Below are positions 27,501-33,590 of a stretch of 64,000 nt of DNA, piece by piece. The stretch is taken from assembly GCF_009912395.1 (NCBI RefSeq), contig NZ_WNDO01000002.1, forward strand, positions 124,001 through 188,000, given 5' to 3'. The position numbers and the translations under genes were made by a program. Each line of letters opens with the position of its first letter. Positions within the stretch are counted from its first letter, which is position 1. The DNA is from Luteibacter sp. (GTDB taxonomy: Bacteria; Pseudomonadota; Gammaproteobacteria; Xanthomonadales; Rhodanobacteraceae). The notes beneath the pieces were generated by a model, which saw only the letters and a program-made list of their open reading frames with translations, was not told where the DNA came from and ran no database searches.

Positions 27501-28570
27501 ACGAGTTCGGCTTCATGGTGTTCGCCGGCGGGCGCCTCACGCAAGCCGCCCTCAATCGGGAGCCATCGACGAAGGGCAACCTGGTCAATGACCTCGGCGC
27601 CGGCATGCTGCAGGCCTTCTCGCCGATCCCACTGGACAATGGCCCCACCGGTCTTGCACCGGAGCTGTTCAAGATCCCGTTGCACCTGGCGGAGAACCGC
27701 GACGACTTCGGTCGACGCATCACCGCCGACCAGCCCTACGCGCCGTACGACATGCCGCGCACGGCGATGGGCAAGACCGGGACGGCGGCGCCTTATGTGT
27801 GGCTCGCACGTGCGCTGAACCGCGCCGGCGGTGGTGACCCCGATTACCGTCCGCCGGAGATTGCCCGGGGCTTGCTCGACTGGAGCCCGGAAGATCTGCA
27901 ATACCTGTCGAACACCATGCTCGGCGGCCTGGGCAGCTTCGCCAGCGGCACGTGGACGTCGGCGGAGAAGATGCTCGCGGGCAATTACAAGGCGAAGAAG
28001 GACGGGTCGGTAGCTGTCGACTGGCCAGCGCTGATGCGCGATCTGCCGATCGTGAAGTCGTTCGGCTGGGAGACTGACAGCAACCGTGCCCGTTCGGATC
28101 GGTTCTACGATATCCGCGACCAGATCGAACGCGTGAAGGCCATGGTGCAGGACCGCCTCGATGAGGGTGACCTCCAGGGCGCGCAGCGCGTCGCGAGGGA
28201 GGCCGGTGTATTCGCCGACGGCATGACGGTGAAGACGAATCAGGACGGATCGCCGGCGATGCGCCTGAAGCACACCAGTCGCGGGGATGTCCGCACGTAT
28301 CAGGTCGGCGCGGTGCCGGGCAGCCTGTACGCGGCCTATCGCGAAGTCAGTAGCGGCTTGAGCCAGCGCAACGAGGACACGGGCCTCAGCGAGAAGGTTC
28401 AGGCCGGTGTCGCCGACTACAACCGGCAGATCCAGCGGGCCTACCAGCTACCGGTTGCGGAACGCACGCGCGTGCTTAAGGAACTTCAGGATCAGCGCGG
28501 TGGCCTGATGGGTGCTTTCCTGCGTGTCTACGAGCAGCGAAAGCAAGCGGTGCCCACGCCGGGTACGTGA
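21506..28570 (+). CDS. Giant virion polyvalent protein with zincin-like, ART-like and LPD38-like regions
   Basis: A 2,354-residue protein at the end of the virion module. Seen regions: Ala/Gly-rich helices (1-600); helices (600-800); a compact domain from about 825 (PVVFSSSGRTKSL...YGVKMIYRVGQEGG), resembling polyvalent-protein nuclease-like domains such as LPD3; HEAGLH at 1051-1056, as in zinc peptidase-like domains; VYHGTASDHTVF at about 1220 leading to GTYDPTNPDIRYSR near 1341, the hallmark of ART-PolyVal ADP-ribosyltransferase-like domains; helices with QWQHYVPLRG; and LYLFYNASAQG at about 1917, characteristic of LPD38. Phage polyvalent proteins of this kind are thought to be injected with DNA and act early on host targets. 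Enzyme activities are predicted only. Confidence 0.8.
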   Translation: MANWWDQYDAAVAPAPAPTPPPVVPGAPVAAGAPWWATLEQGAAQQENDLAGSMAAGDWGWASRAPSPGSLPPGATQVGAIDDVPRLDASGQPAAVPTDQDVQALQRGSAAIAYADRGAVDSPLVGPSRIGQALAAAPAQAFDARFGKGTAASYGTIDLDPATQPAGPAFLSGDWWKQQLGGGGDGAGYGEGAGYLIDNPLTRGLGQGVAAVNAGVGELMGRGISAVSPDAGQWWQREVMAPAVARTQALQPASDASFGALTTQALGNLGSQLSLGSLSGGVGEAATAAGTGLMGAARVALTSPQARTAAFLGATQAGNEAAQLEAEGKPVSADQLITMASTATAANLVPMAGRWSLPARVASGAAVGEATNEANNVVTGRPLGTGAAMAVGLGAALGVLPGHHTASLADEGRSLADQIAFGQRMDFLRDGVARQDLDERMGQVAQQTGGAVPDAVAQQLAAAVAQEHGTSVDALLRAPRGPAEAGAAAADQILADAHQAVAASAPPLAAADAPAIAPDALRDVAPREPALPPAPTGATRDDLVQAWRDASTDAERSAAAADIAAYDAITGRGTAAPTAGESSARSGPPGLEDGAVAPVPEASMPPETPLAVRPESLSLQDAGAVIDRRLAALDDLAGKRLDEATAKANGNEAGELEDLLRGEYAKRQQGVRLSESNSLTDNELAQAEARLNELRAAQETHRQAMAADNQARQLRDRLSKIDSDEDLRQFAGRLAGVDEGSAAPVTAREPATAPDVGAPWWRSLEQAPEAESPVARGDALASRDVPPPPANEPITPLHVEPAAEASDQQFHAANQWFRDNLQGKQVSAPNGTPVVFSSSGRTKSLSTGRRDPRRMGIIRQLPELAARAPVIEEAADRAQRDGVAYAYAAVPVEIEGKTYGVKMIYRVGQEGGHRFYDFRGFDMEDPGAADRGLAGAPDAQGSPGSEPTIAQLREAFKKRPAFSADLEAAGGSASRDQVRQAATRAWGSRFIGKLEREGVLHVIDTDEAVSRGLAASADELRGVKGLYHDGRAYIVADQVRDLSDVPGIVLHEAGLHYGYDRLTTEADRLALRRMVNRAIASGDKEMVKAWQHAERVGTPARALHEEAMAYLAEHAPGHGIVTRVVDALKRGLNRVGIPVSLLESDSEAIRRTARDMLRAAASGERPARARVESDGVQDWRASHIEGVPVFSRSEPPESEAFRRFFDGSRVTDDEGRPRRVYHGTASDHTVFRDDVSGHATGHATAPLGHFFTERRAQAEHYARNASDGVPAEERVVDAHLAIRRPAEFTLEQLQAIDSPDEARQVRRRLEADGYDGIHVKDAGQWIAFDSRQIKSATENRGTYDPTNPDIRYSRAPAAQVRQQAAAARTSILSHLAAQGYGQGAIGWSGNPAEYEGWRAGVQKAIASLFDKMDPVRRAEGAIRDTTGQDIPDDADVYRLENLMHGRAADRLDALDRTSVKPLLKAMKGAGVSPKLLMDYLYARHAPERNARIATINKDMPDGGSGLTTQEARDILAGRAPGPYSGQTISAADVPKLQALAARVDRVRDQTIATLEGSGQITPQLAAQLRKQWQHYVPLRGKEGEAETPKGAGRGVNIKGKPVTRALGRGAGNVAPPNILAEIVGDAQRAIIQAEKARVGRAVLKLAAEYPNPDLWQVEPVDLEWRFSESTGEAYLAPKRPTNDQDVLTVMHDGKPYMVRLKDPRIRDAVLNLGAEKAQWLVNTLGRFNRWLSAVSTRFNPAFTPINALRDMTLGMTGLTAEHGAATAADAAANYLPALRASWRDAAHAPGDASVPDAQKSMDDWAREFAERGGKTGLVHFNDVESTSRALEDKFRSGMELLGELRPLAAAGKALETLQPIAHVVELANEATENALRLASYVALRKRGMSADRAAAYAKDLTVNFNRKGQWAGVLNTLYLFYNASAQGVRRSLQLMRNPKVLGFLGSIAALQGSQTALLMSRKGEDGVSDWDAIPDWKKERSLIIALPGQGHYFALPMPYEFGFMVFAGGRLTQAALNREPSTKGNLVNDLGAGMLQAFSPIPLDNGPTGLAPELFKIPLHLAENRDDFGRRITADQPYAPYDMPRTAMGKTGTAAPYVWLARALNRAGGGDPDYRPPEIARGLLDWSPEDLQYLSNTMLGGLGSFASGTWTSAEKMLAGNYKAKKDGSVAVDWPALMRDLPIVKSFGWETDSNRARSDRFYDIRDQIERVKAMVQDRLDEGDLQGAQRVAREAGVFADGMTVKTNQDGSPAMRLKHTSRGDVRTYQVGAVPGSLYAAYREVSSGLSQRNEDTGLSEKVQAGVADYNRQIQRAYQLPVAERTRVLKELQDQRGGLMGAFLRVYEQRKQAVPTPGT

Positions 28571-28691
28571 TGACGCCCGCGGTCAGCACGAGCACGGCGG
28601 CGAAGACGAGCGCGCCGGCGGCGAGGCCAGCCGCGGCGGCCTGTACCGGCGCCGACAGAATCAACAGGGCATCGCGTGCACGCATGCCCAT
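28476..28691 (-). CDS. Possible small membrane protein, antisense to the end of the giant gene
   Basis: A 71-residue frame on the - strand. Residues about 8-52 are hydrophobic (LLILSAPVQAAAAGL, ALVFAAVLVLTAGVITY), suggesting two membrane helices. The first 45 codons, which lie outside the giant gene, have GC-rich third positions like real genes here; the last 25 overlap the giant gene antisense and lose this bias. There is no good ribosome site before ATG 28691. It could be a holin-like relic or a chance frame in a GC-rich gap. Low confidence. Confidence 0.3.
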   Translation of the reverse strand: MGMRARDALLILSAPVQAAAAGLAAGALVFAAVLVLTAGVITYPAWAPLAFAARRHAGKHPSGHRADPEVP

Positions 28692-28706
28692 GACGCTAAC
28701 AGAGCG

Positions 28707-28913
28707 ATGACCATGCCGACGTCCCCTTACTACCCCTCGACCTTCGGCACCACGGCGACCCCCGCGGCCGCCGCTCCCACTCTCCCGCGCCCGCCGCTGC
28801 CGCAAGGGCAGCCCGCTTCCGCCGCCGGCCTTATGGGCGCTGCGGCGATGTCTTCTGCGCGCATTCCCCATCCCGCCCTTCCGAAGCCCGCCGCGCCCGT
28901 TCGTCCGCGCTGA
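28707..28913 (+). CDS. Small Pro/Ala-rich phage protein
   Basis: A 68-residue protein (ATG 28707, with a second ATG at 28713) rich in Pro, Ala and Thr: SPYYPSTFGTTATP...PRPPLPQGQ, then ASAAGLMGAAAMSSA. The phrase GLMGAA also ends or opens two ejection-type proteins upstream (GGLMGAAQ, GLMGAAQGF), which hints at a shared short motif in this virion module. No strong ribosome site is visible. It may be a small virion accessory; it is not recognised. Confidence 0.4.
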   Translation: MTMPTSPYYPSTFGTTATPAAAAPTLPRPPLPQGQPASAAGLMGAAAMSSARIPHPALPKPAAPVRPR

Positions 28914-28961
28914 CCAGGTGCATCGCTTCGGGTGAGACGCCCGGCGCGTAGAGTGCGCGCC

Positions 28962-29327
28962 ATGCCCAGTCACCCACCAGCGCTCGACCTCCCCATCGTG
29001 TGGGAGCAAGCCGTGTATGGCCCGCATCGCGAACCCTCCGGGCCGTGGTGGGCCAAGGCCGTCGACGGCGGCGTCGAACTGGCTTGCGTGAACGAGACCT
29101 GCGACGGTCGCTGGAGCACGCAGATCAAGCACACCGAGGACTGGCGCCGGGACATGCGCTGCTACGCCGGAAGCGAGGCCAGGGCGAAGTACTTTGTCGA
29201 GCGCTACCTGCGTCACCACATGCCACGCGATCCCCGCGCATTGGCCGAGGCGCGGCGGCGGTTCACGCGCTCGGAAAGTCCACCGTTGCCCCCGCGGAAA
29301 CCGAAGGGCTTGGAGGACAGATCGTGA
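28962..29327 (+). CDS. Hypothetical protein at the prophage right end
   Basis: A 121-residue protein from ATG 28962. It has a compact, aromatic core (LPIVWEQAVYGPHREP, GPWWAKAVDGG) and a pair of cysteines in CVNETCDGRWS, then a helix EARAKYFVERYLRHHMP and a basic tail. The two cysteines five residues apart are not a recognised metal site. It is the last + strand gene before the ssrA attachment site and may be a prophage moron. Function unknown. Confidence 0.5.
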   Translation: MPSHPPALDLPIVWEQAVYGPHREPSGPWWAKAVDGGVELACVNETCDGRWSTQIKHTEDWRRDMRCYAGSEARAKYFVERYLRHHMPRDPRALAEARRRFTRSESPPLPPRKPKGLEDRS

Positions 29328-29418
29328 TCGAAAAACCCAGCCCAAATCCGGCCCACGTGTAGGCCAATGGAGACCTATTGGGGACCAAACGGGCTGCAAT
29401 CGGGCCGGGTCAAAAAAC

Positions 29419-29450
29419 CAAAAAGCCCAAGCAATCAAATGCTTGGGCTC
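29419..29450 (-). terminator. ssrA terminator
   Basis: On the - strand AGCCCAAGC and GCTTGGGCT pair around an 8-nt loop (stem 29424-29449) and are followed by TTTTTGGTTTTTT. It lies 8 nt past the 3' end of tmRNA. It is on the prophage side of the presumed attachment site, so either the phage supplies it or the recombination point is further left. Confidence 0.8.
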
Positions 29451-29457
29451 TCGGTAT

Positions 29458-29850
<393 letters not shown>

Positions 29851-29880
29851 GGGGAAAACTGTGGTGTATCTACACTTCAC

Positions 29881-29909
29881 ATTATATGGCCGGGGCAGGG
29901 CGCCCACAA
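29881..29909 (-). promoter_or_regulatory. ssrA promoter
   Basis: On the - strand TTGTGG (29904-29909) and a perfect TATAAT (29881-29886) are 17 nt apart. Transcription would start near 29874, leaving a leader of about 24 nt before the mature tmRNA 5' end, which RNase P would remove. Confidence 0.65.
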
Positions 29910-29932
29910 TGGGCGCCGTCCGGCCGTTCAGG

Positions 29933-30433
29933 TCAGCCCAGGCGGTTGTGCGAGCGCATGACGCGCTGCTTGTCGATCGCCCACTCGCGTTCCTTGTCGG
30001 AATTGCGCTTGTCGTGCTCCTGCTTGCCCTTGGCCAGGCCCACTTCGCACTTCACCTTGTTGTTCTTCCAGTACATGGCCGTGGGCACCAGGGTGTAGCC
30101 CTTGCGCTCGACGGCGCCGATGAGCCGGTCGATCTCCTCGCGATGGAGTAGCAGCTTGCGGGTGCGGCGCTCGTTGGCCAGCACGTGGGTGGAGGCGCTC
30201 ATGAGGGGCGGGATCTGGGCGCCGACGAGGAAGACCTCTCCGTGCTCGATGATGGCGTAGCAGCCCTCGCCGAAGTTGATCCGGCCGGCGCGCAACGCCT
30301 TCAACTCCCAGCCCTGCAGGGCCATGCCGGCCTCGAAGCGCTGGTCGATGTGGTACTCGTGGCGCGCGCGCTTGTTCAGCGCGATCGTGCCGCCACGTTC
30401 TTTTTCGGTGTCCTTTGCTTTCGCTTTTGCCAT
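29933..30433 (-). CDS. smpB: SsrA-binding protein SmpB
   Basis: A 166-residue SmpB with the family's main segments: ALNKRARHEYHIDQRFEAG (about 18-36), GWELKALRAGRINFGEGCY (about 41-59), a central ERRTRKLLLHREEIDRL, and a basic C-terminal tail (KQEHDKRNSDKEREWAIDKQ) that enters the mRNA channel of the stalled ribosome. It binds tmRNA, mimics the codon-anticodon region and is essential for trans-translation. The gene is just upstream of ssrA on the same strand, a common arrangement in Xanthomonadales. ATG start at 30433. Confidence 0.96.
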   Translation of the reverse strand: MAKAKAKDTEKERGGTIALNKRARHEYHIDQRFEAGMALQGWELKALRAGRINFGEGCYAIIEHGEVFLVGAQIPPLMSASTHVLANERRTRKLLLHREEIDRLIGAVERKGYTLVPTAMYWKNNKVKCEVGLAKGKQEHDKRNSDKEREWAIDKQRVMRSHNRLG

Positions 30434-30513
30434 GTCCGTTAAAATCAGTCGATCGGGTCCCTGATACGAGGCCGGCGGGTCCGTTGGCCGGCAAATAAGA
30501 CGAGGTCTATCCA

Positions 30514-30945
30514 GTGATTGAAATCCGCCGCAGCGCGATCGTGCCTTTCACGCCCGCGCAGATGTTCGACCTGGTCAACGACGTTGAAGCATACCCAAAG
30601 CGCTTCGGCTGGTGTGACGCCGCGACCGTGATCGAGCGGGAGGACGACAAGGTGCTGGTCGCCCGGCTGGATCTCAAGTTCGCCGGGATGAAACAGAACT
30701 TCACCACCCGCAACACCATGGAGCGTCCGGAACGGCTCACCATGAAGTTCGTGGAAGGGCCGCTGCGCTCGCTGGATGGGGTGTTCAGCTTCCAGGCCCT
30801 GGGTGGGGCCGGTTGCAAGATTTCCCTGGCGCTGGATTTCGATTATGCCGGTCTGGGTGGTTCCGTGTTGAAGCTGGGGTTCCAGCAACTGGCCAACCGG
30901 ATGGTGGACGACTTCTGCGATGAGGCGCGTCGCCAGTATGGCTGA
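30514..30945 (+). CDS. ratA: RatA-type ribosome-association / coenzyme Q-binding START protein
   Basis: A 143-residue START/COQ10-type protein starting at GTG. It has the family sequence pattern: IRRSAIVPFTPAQMFDLVNDVEAYP near the N-terminus, TTRNTMERPERLTMKFVEGP in the middle, and SVLKLGFQQLANRMVDDFC at the end. In E. coli RatA (YfjG) was reported to bind 50S subunits and inhibit 70S formation; the eukaryotic relative Coq10 binds ubiquinone. The gene is divergent from smpB and overlaps rnfH by 8 nt, the common gammaproteobacterial order. Confidence 0.9.
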   Translation: MIEIRRSAIVPFTPAQMFDLVNDVEAYPKRFGWCDAATVIEREDDKVLVARLDLKFAGMKQNFTTRNTMERPERLTMKFVEGPLRSLDGVFSFQALGGAGCKISLALDFDYAGLGGSVLKLGFQQLANRMVDDFCDEARRQYG

Positions 30946-31216
30946 GTTGTCGGTGGAGGTGGCCTATGCCGGGCCGGAGGGGCAGGTGGTGGTGGCCCTA
31001 GTGTTGCCGGTGGGCGCGACCGTCTGGGATGCCGTGACCCGGGCCTTGCCCGGACTGCCCGCCGGGGTCGAGCCCGATCCGGGTCGCCTGGGGGTGTTTT
31101 CGAAGAAGGTGGCCGCCGATCGGCCGCTGGAGGAGGGCGACCGGGTGGAGATCTACCGTGCCCTGATCCTGGATCCCATGGAGGCCCGCCGTCGCAGGGC
31201 CTCCCGGGAAGGGTGA
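30938..31216 (+). CDS. rnfH: RnfH-family ubiquitin-like protein
   Basis: A 92-residue beta-grasp protein. ATG 30938 overlaps the ratA stop; an upstream in-frame start at 30920 would add six residues. The family motifs are visible: SVEVAYAGPEGQVVVAL at the start, GVFSKKVAADRPLEEGDRVEIYR in the second half and LILDPMEARRRRA at the end. Members are encoded with ratA and smpB but their function is not settled. A role linked to the Rnf complex is implied only by the name. Confidence 0.9.
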   Translation: MAELSVEVAYAGPEGQVVVALVLPVGATVWDAVTRALPGLPAGVEPDPGRLGVFSKKVAADRPLEEGDRVEIYRALILDPMEARRRRASREG

Positions 31217-31242
31217 CGCGCCGCCTGGGGCGGCGGTCGGCC

Positions 31243-31737
31243 TTACTGCTTGTTGTTGTCCGGCGGGGAGTTCTTGTCGGACGAGGCGCTGCCGCCGACG
31301 CTGAATCCGCCACCGTCGTCGGACTTCTTGTCGTTGGCGCTGGTGTTCTTGTCGCCCTTGGTTTCCTTGATCGAGTCCGTCTTGTACTTGCCCGAATCCT
31401 TCAGCAACTGCTGGGCGTCCTGGGCGAAGAAGTCGCCTTCGCTACGCACGAGCACGTCGTTGTTGAAGGTCAGGGTAAGGGTGCGGGTCGTCATCGCGCG
31501 GCCGCGGTGGGAGAACGTCGAGACGTAGTCCCAGCGGTTGCTGTCGAAGGGCGAGATCACCGAAGGGGTACCCAGGAGCACGAGGACCTGGCGCTTGGTC
31601 ATGCCGGGCTGCAACTGGTCGACGTTTTTCTTGTCGAGCAGGTTGCCCTGCTGCACGTCGGGGGTATAGACAATGCCGCAGCCTGCGATGGCGGTCGCCA
31701 TCATGGCCAAACCCAGCGTGCGGATCAGCTTTTGCAT
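31243..31737 (-). CDS. bamE: Outer-membrane assembly lipoprotein BamE
   Basis: A 164-residue lipoprotein. The signal peptide ends at ATAIAGC with lipid-bearing Cys20. The SmpA/OmlA fold follows: LLDKKNVDQLQPGMTKRQVLVLLGTPSV and WDYVSTFSHRGRAMTTRTLTLTFNND. The Lys/Asp/Ser-rich tail after about residue 118 is longer than in E. coli BamE and low in complexity. BamE is a small accessory of the BAM complex that inserts beta-barrel proteins. It is divergent from fur, as in many gammaproteobacteria, and shares the upstream region with it. Confidence 0.93.
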   Translation of the reverse strand: MQKLIRTLGLAMMATAIAGCGIVYTPDVQQGNLLDKKNVDQLQPGMTKRQVLVLLGTPSVISPFDSNRWDYVSTFSHRGRAMTTRTLTLTFNNDVLVRSEGDFFAQDAQQLLKDSGKYKTDSIKETKGDKNTSANDKKSDDGGGFSVGGSASSDKNSPPDNNKQ

Positions 31738-31769
31738 GCGTAGTTACGTCCGGTTCGTGAAGCCTGCGA

Positions 31770-31778
31770 TGATACACT
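31770..31778 (+). promoter_or_regulatory. Probable extended -10 promoter of fur
   Basis: TG-A-TACACT matches an extended -10 element (TGN + TAnAcT). A start near 31785 would give a leader of about 28 nt with GAGGGGG before the ATG. No convincing -35 is seen, as often with extended -10 promoters. Confidence 0.4.
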
Positions 31779-31812
31779 AAGCGCCCAATGGCACCGCGAG
31801 GGGGTCTAACCC

Positions 31813-32226
31813 ATGGACCAGGAAACCAAAGAGCTCCGCAAGGCGGGCCTTAAAGTCACCCATCCGCGCATGCGGATCCTACAGGTCTTCGAGGAGGCGG
31901 ACGAACGCCACCTCACGGCCGAAGAGATCTATAAGCGCCTGCTCGCGCACCAGGAGGACATCGGGCTTGCCACGGTGTATCGCGTGCTGACCCAGTTCGA
32001 GGCGGCCGGCATCGTGATGAAGCACAACTTCGAGGGCGGCCAGGCCGTCTACGAGCTGGACCGCGGCAAGCATCATGACCACATGATCGACGTTGACAGC
32101 GGAAAAGTCATTGAGTTCGTCAGCGAGGAGATCGAGCGCCTCCAGCACGAGATCGCCGAACGCCACGGCTACGTCATCGAAGACCACAGCCTGGTCCTGT
32201 ACGTCCGCCCCAAGAAGCGGCGTTGA
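31813..32226 (+). CDS. fur: Ferric uptake regulator Fur
   Basis: A 137-residue Fur. The winged helix is at about 10-80 (HPRMRILQVFEEADERHLTAEEIY and DIGLATVYRVLTQFEAAGIV, the recognition helix region). The metal-binding part has the KHHDHMID cluster and the late ERHGYVIEDHSLVLY. It represses iron-uptake genes with Fe2+ as corepressor. Oddly, the C-x2-C pair that binds structural zinc in E. coli Fur is replaced by D-x2-S (MIDVDSGK), and the protein has no cysteine. The usual Xanthomonadales neighbour recN does not follow within this window. Confidence 0.95.
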   Translation: MDQETKELRKAGLKVTHPRMRILQVFEEADERHLTAEEIYKRLLAHQEDIGLATVYRVLTQFEAAGIVMKHNFEGGQAVYELDRGKHHDHMIDVDSGKVIEFVSEEIERLQHEIAERHGYVIEDHSLVLYVRPKKRR

Positions 32227-32796
32227 CGGGGTGCCGGCGCCTCGCCGGCTCCGCTTAAAGAGGTACCCTTGCCGCGCAAGGCGCAAGGGCGGTGCCAACC
32301 CCGGCACCTTATGCGATGAATCCCGTTCATCTTCCTCGCCGGCTCCTGGTCGGATTATCGGCGTTTCACTAATATGAATGATATTAGGCTGATTATATAA
32401 ATGGATTATCCGTACCAATGCGTACGCGTATGCATTTTGCTAATTGGGCATAAACGGATAAATCAATAAGCCACCGGGTCAATTATGTGACGCAGCTTGC
32501 AGATTCGTACGATTTACCTGTCATGTAAACGTTCTCATCGCGGCCCGTAACATTATTTCAGCCTATTTGCGCTTCAGTGGCTTCGTAGACCGCTTCACAC
32601 GCCATTCCGACCGGTTCGTATCAAATTCCCTTGCCCCGTCCAATGACCCGCTAAGCTTCGATTTCGTCAAAAATGGCGAATTTGGATCGAGGAGATGGAG
32701 CAGTGAGTCATTCGTCTCGTCCGGCCCGGAATATGTCCTGGATTCTCAGGATGGGCAGGTCGGGATCGGGGGTAAAACCTGGGAACGGAGCACTGA
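32227..32796. other. AT-rich intergenic region with palindromes between fur and the response regulator
   Basis: A weak hairpin (GCCGGCG/CGCCGGC at 32232-32248) follows fur. From about 32345 to 32570 the base composition becomes much more AT-rich than either side. It contains the inverted repeat CTAATAT-gaatg-ATATTAG (32369-32387) and the near-palindrome ATGCGTACGCGTATGCAT (32418-32435, one mismatched pair). It also has repeats of GGATTATC (32352 and 32403). A TTG-started 77-codon frame at 32567-32800 overlaps the next start but has no other support. The region probably holds the promoter and operators of the downstream regulator and may mark a transfer junction. Confidence 0.5.
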
Positions 32797-33582
32797 TTGA
32801 ATAACTGTATTGACCGGTCGCTGCGATGTCTTGTCGTTGAGAACGACGCCTGCCTGCGTCGAAGCGTCGTGGATCACCTGGGTGCGGATCCCGACGTGCG
32901 CGAGATATTCGAAGCCACCGACGGCTTCGACGCGATCCAGCTCATCGACTCGCACAAGCCGGACATGCTTTTCCTTGATGCCCAGATGCCCGTCCTGGAC
33001 GGCATGCTGGTCGTGGAACATATCGGGGTGGCGCGGATGCCTCCCACCCTTTTTCTCACTCCCTGCGATCAGCGGATCATCGTCTCCCTGGAGGCGATGT
33101 CGCTCGATTATGTTCTCAAGCCCTTGAGTAGCGAGTGCTTGTCGCTCGCCGTCGGAAAACTGAAGGAACAAATGAACGATATCCAGGCCGCCCATTTTCG
33201 TCCGAGAACCGATAAATCGATGGCACCCTCGACTCCGACGCCGCGTTATCTCGACCGTTTTGTCATCAAATCCCTCGAACGCACCGAACTGGTCAGGGTC
33301 GAGGCCGTCGATTGCATTGAAAGTGCCGGTGTCTACCTCAGTCTGCATGTGGGTAATCGCCGGTTGATCTACCGGTCGTCCATGCAGGAGGTTGCGGCCA
33401 ATCTCGACCCGCAGCAATTCATCCGGATTCATCGATCGACGATCGTCAACTTCGACAGCATCGTCGCCCTGGAACCCATCTCACATGGGGAGTTCAAGGT
33501 CATCCTGACCAGCGGGGAGCAGTTCCGGGTCAGCCGAACCTACCGGCCCTTGCTGGAGGCGCGTCTGGGCCAGCCCTTGTAA
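32797..33582 (+). CDS. LytTR-family response regulator, TTG start
   Basis: A 261-residue regulator. GGAG at 32787-32790 is 6 nt before TTG 32797, fixing the start. The receiver domain (about 9-125) has the acidic pocket (VVEND), phosphoacceptor D61 in FLDAQMP, T88 and K108 (LDYVLKPL). The LytTR DNA-binding domain (about 150-259) has FVIKSLERTELVRVEAVDCIE and FIRIHRSTIVNFDSI. This is the AlgR/LytR type, which bind direct repeats upstream of targets. No cognate kinase is adjacent. It is convergent with the T6SS genes (8 nt between stops), so a regulatory link to them is only suggestive. Confidence 0.88.
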   Translation: MNNCIDRSLRCLVVENDACLRRSVVDHLGADPDVREIFEATDGFDAIQLIDSHKPDMLFLDAQMPVLDGMLVVEHIGVARMPPTLFLTPCDQRIIVSLEAMSLDYVLKPLSSECLSLAVGKLKEQMNDIQAAHFRPRTDKSMAPSTPTPRYLDRFVIKSLERTELVRVEAVDCIESAGVYLSLHVGNRRLIYRSSMQEVAANLDPQQFIRIHRSTIVNFDSIVALEPISHGEFKVILTSGEQFRVSRTYRPLLEARLGQPL

Positions 33583-33590
33583 GGCGCGGG

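Noticed and set aside
28571..29457. Integrase near the attachment site
   Set aside because: No tyrosine or serine recombinase motif in any frame of this stretch; the gene must be elsewhere or absent.
32567..32800. 77-codon frame before the LytTR regulator as a real gene
   Set aside because: TTG start without ribosome site and no recognisable sequence; kept only as a possible leader in the findings.
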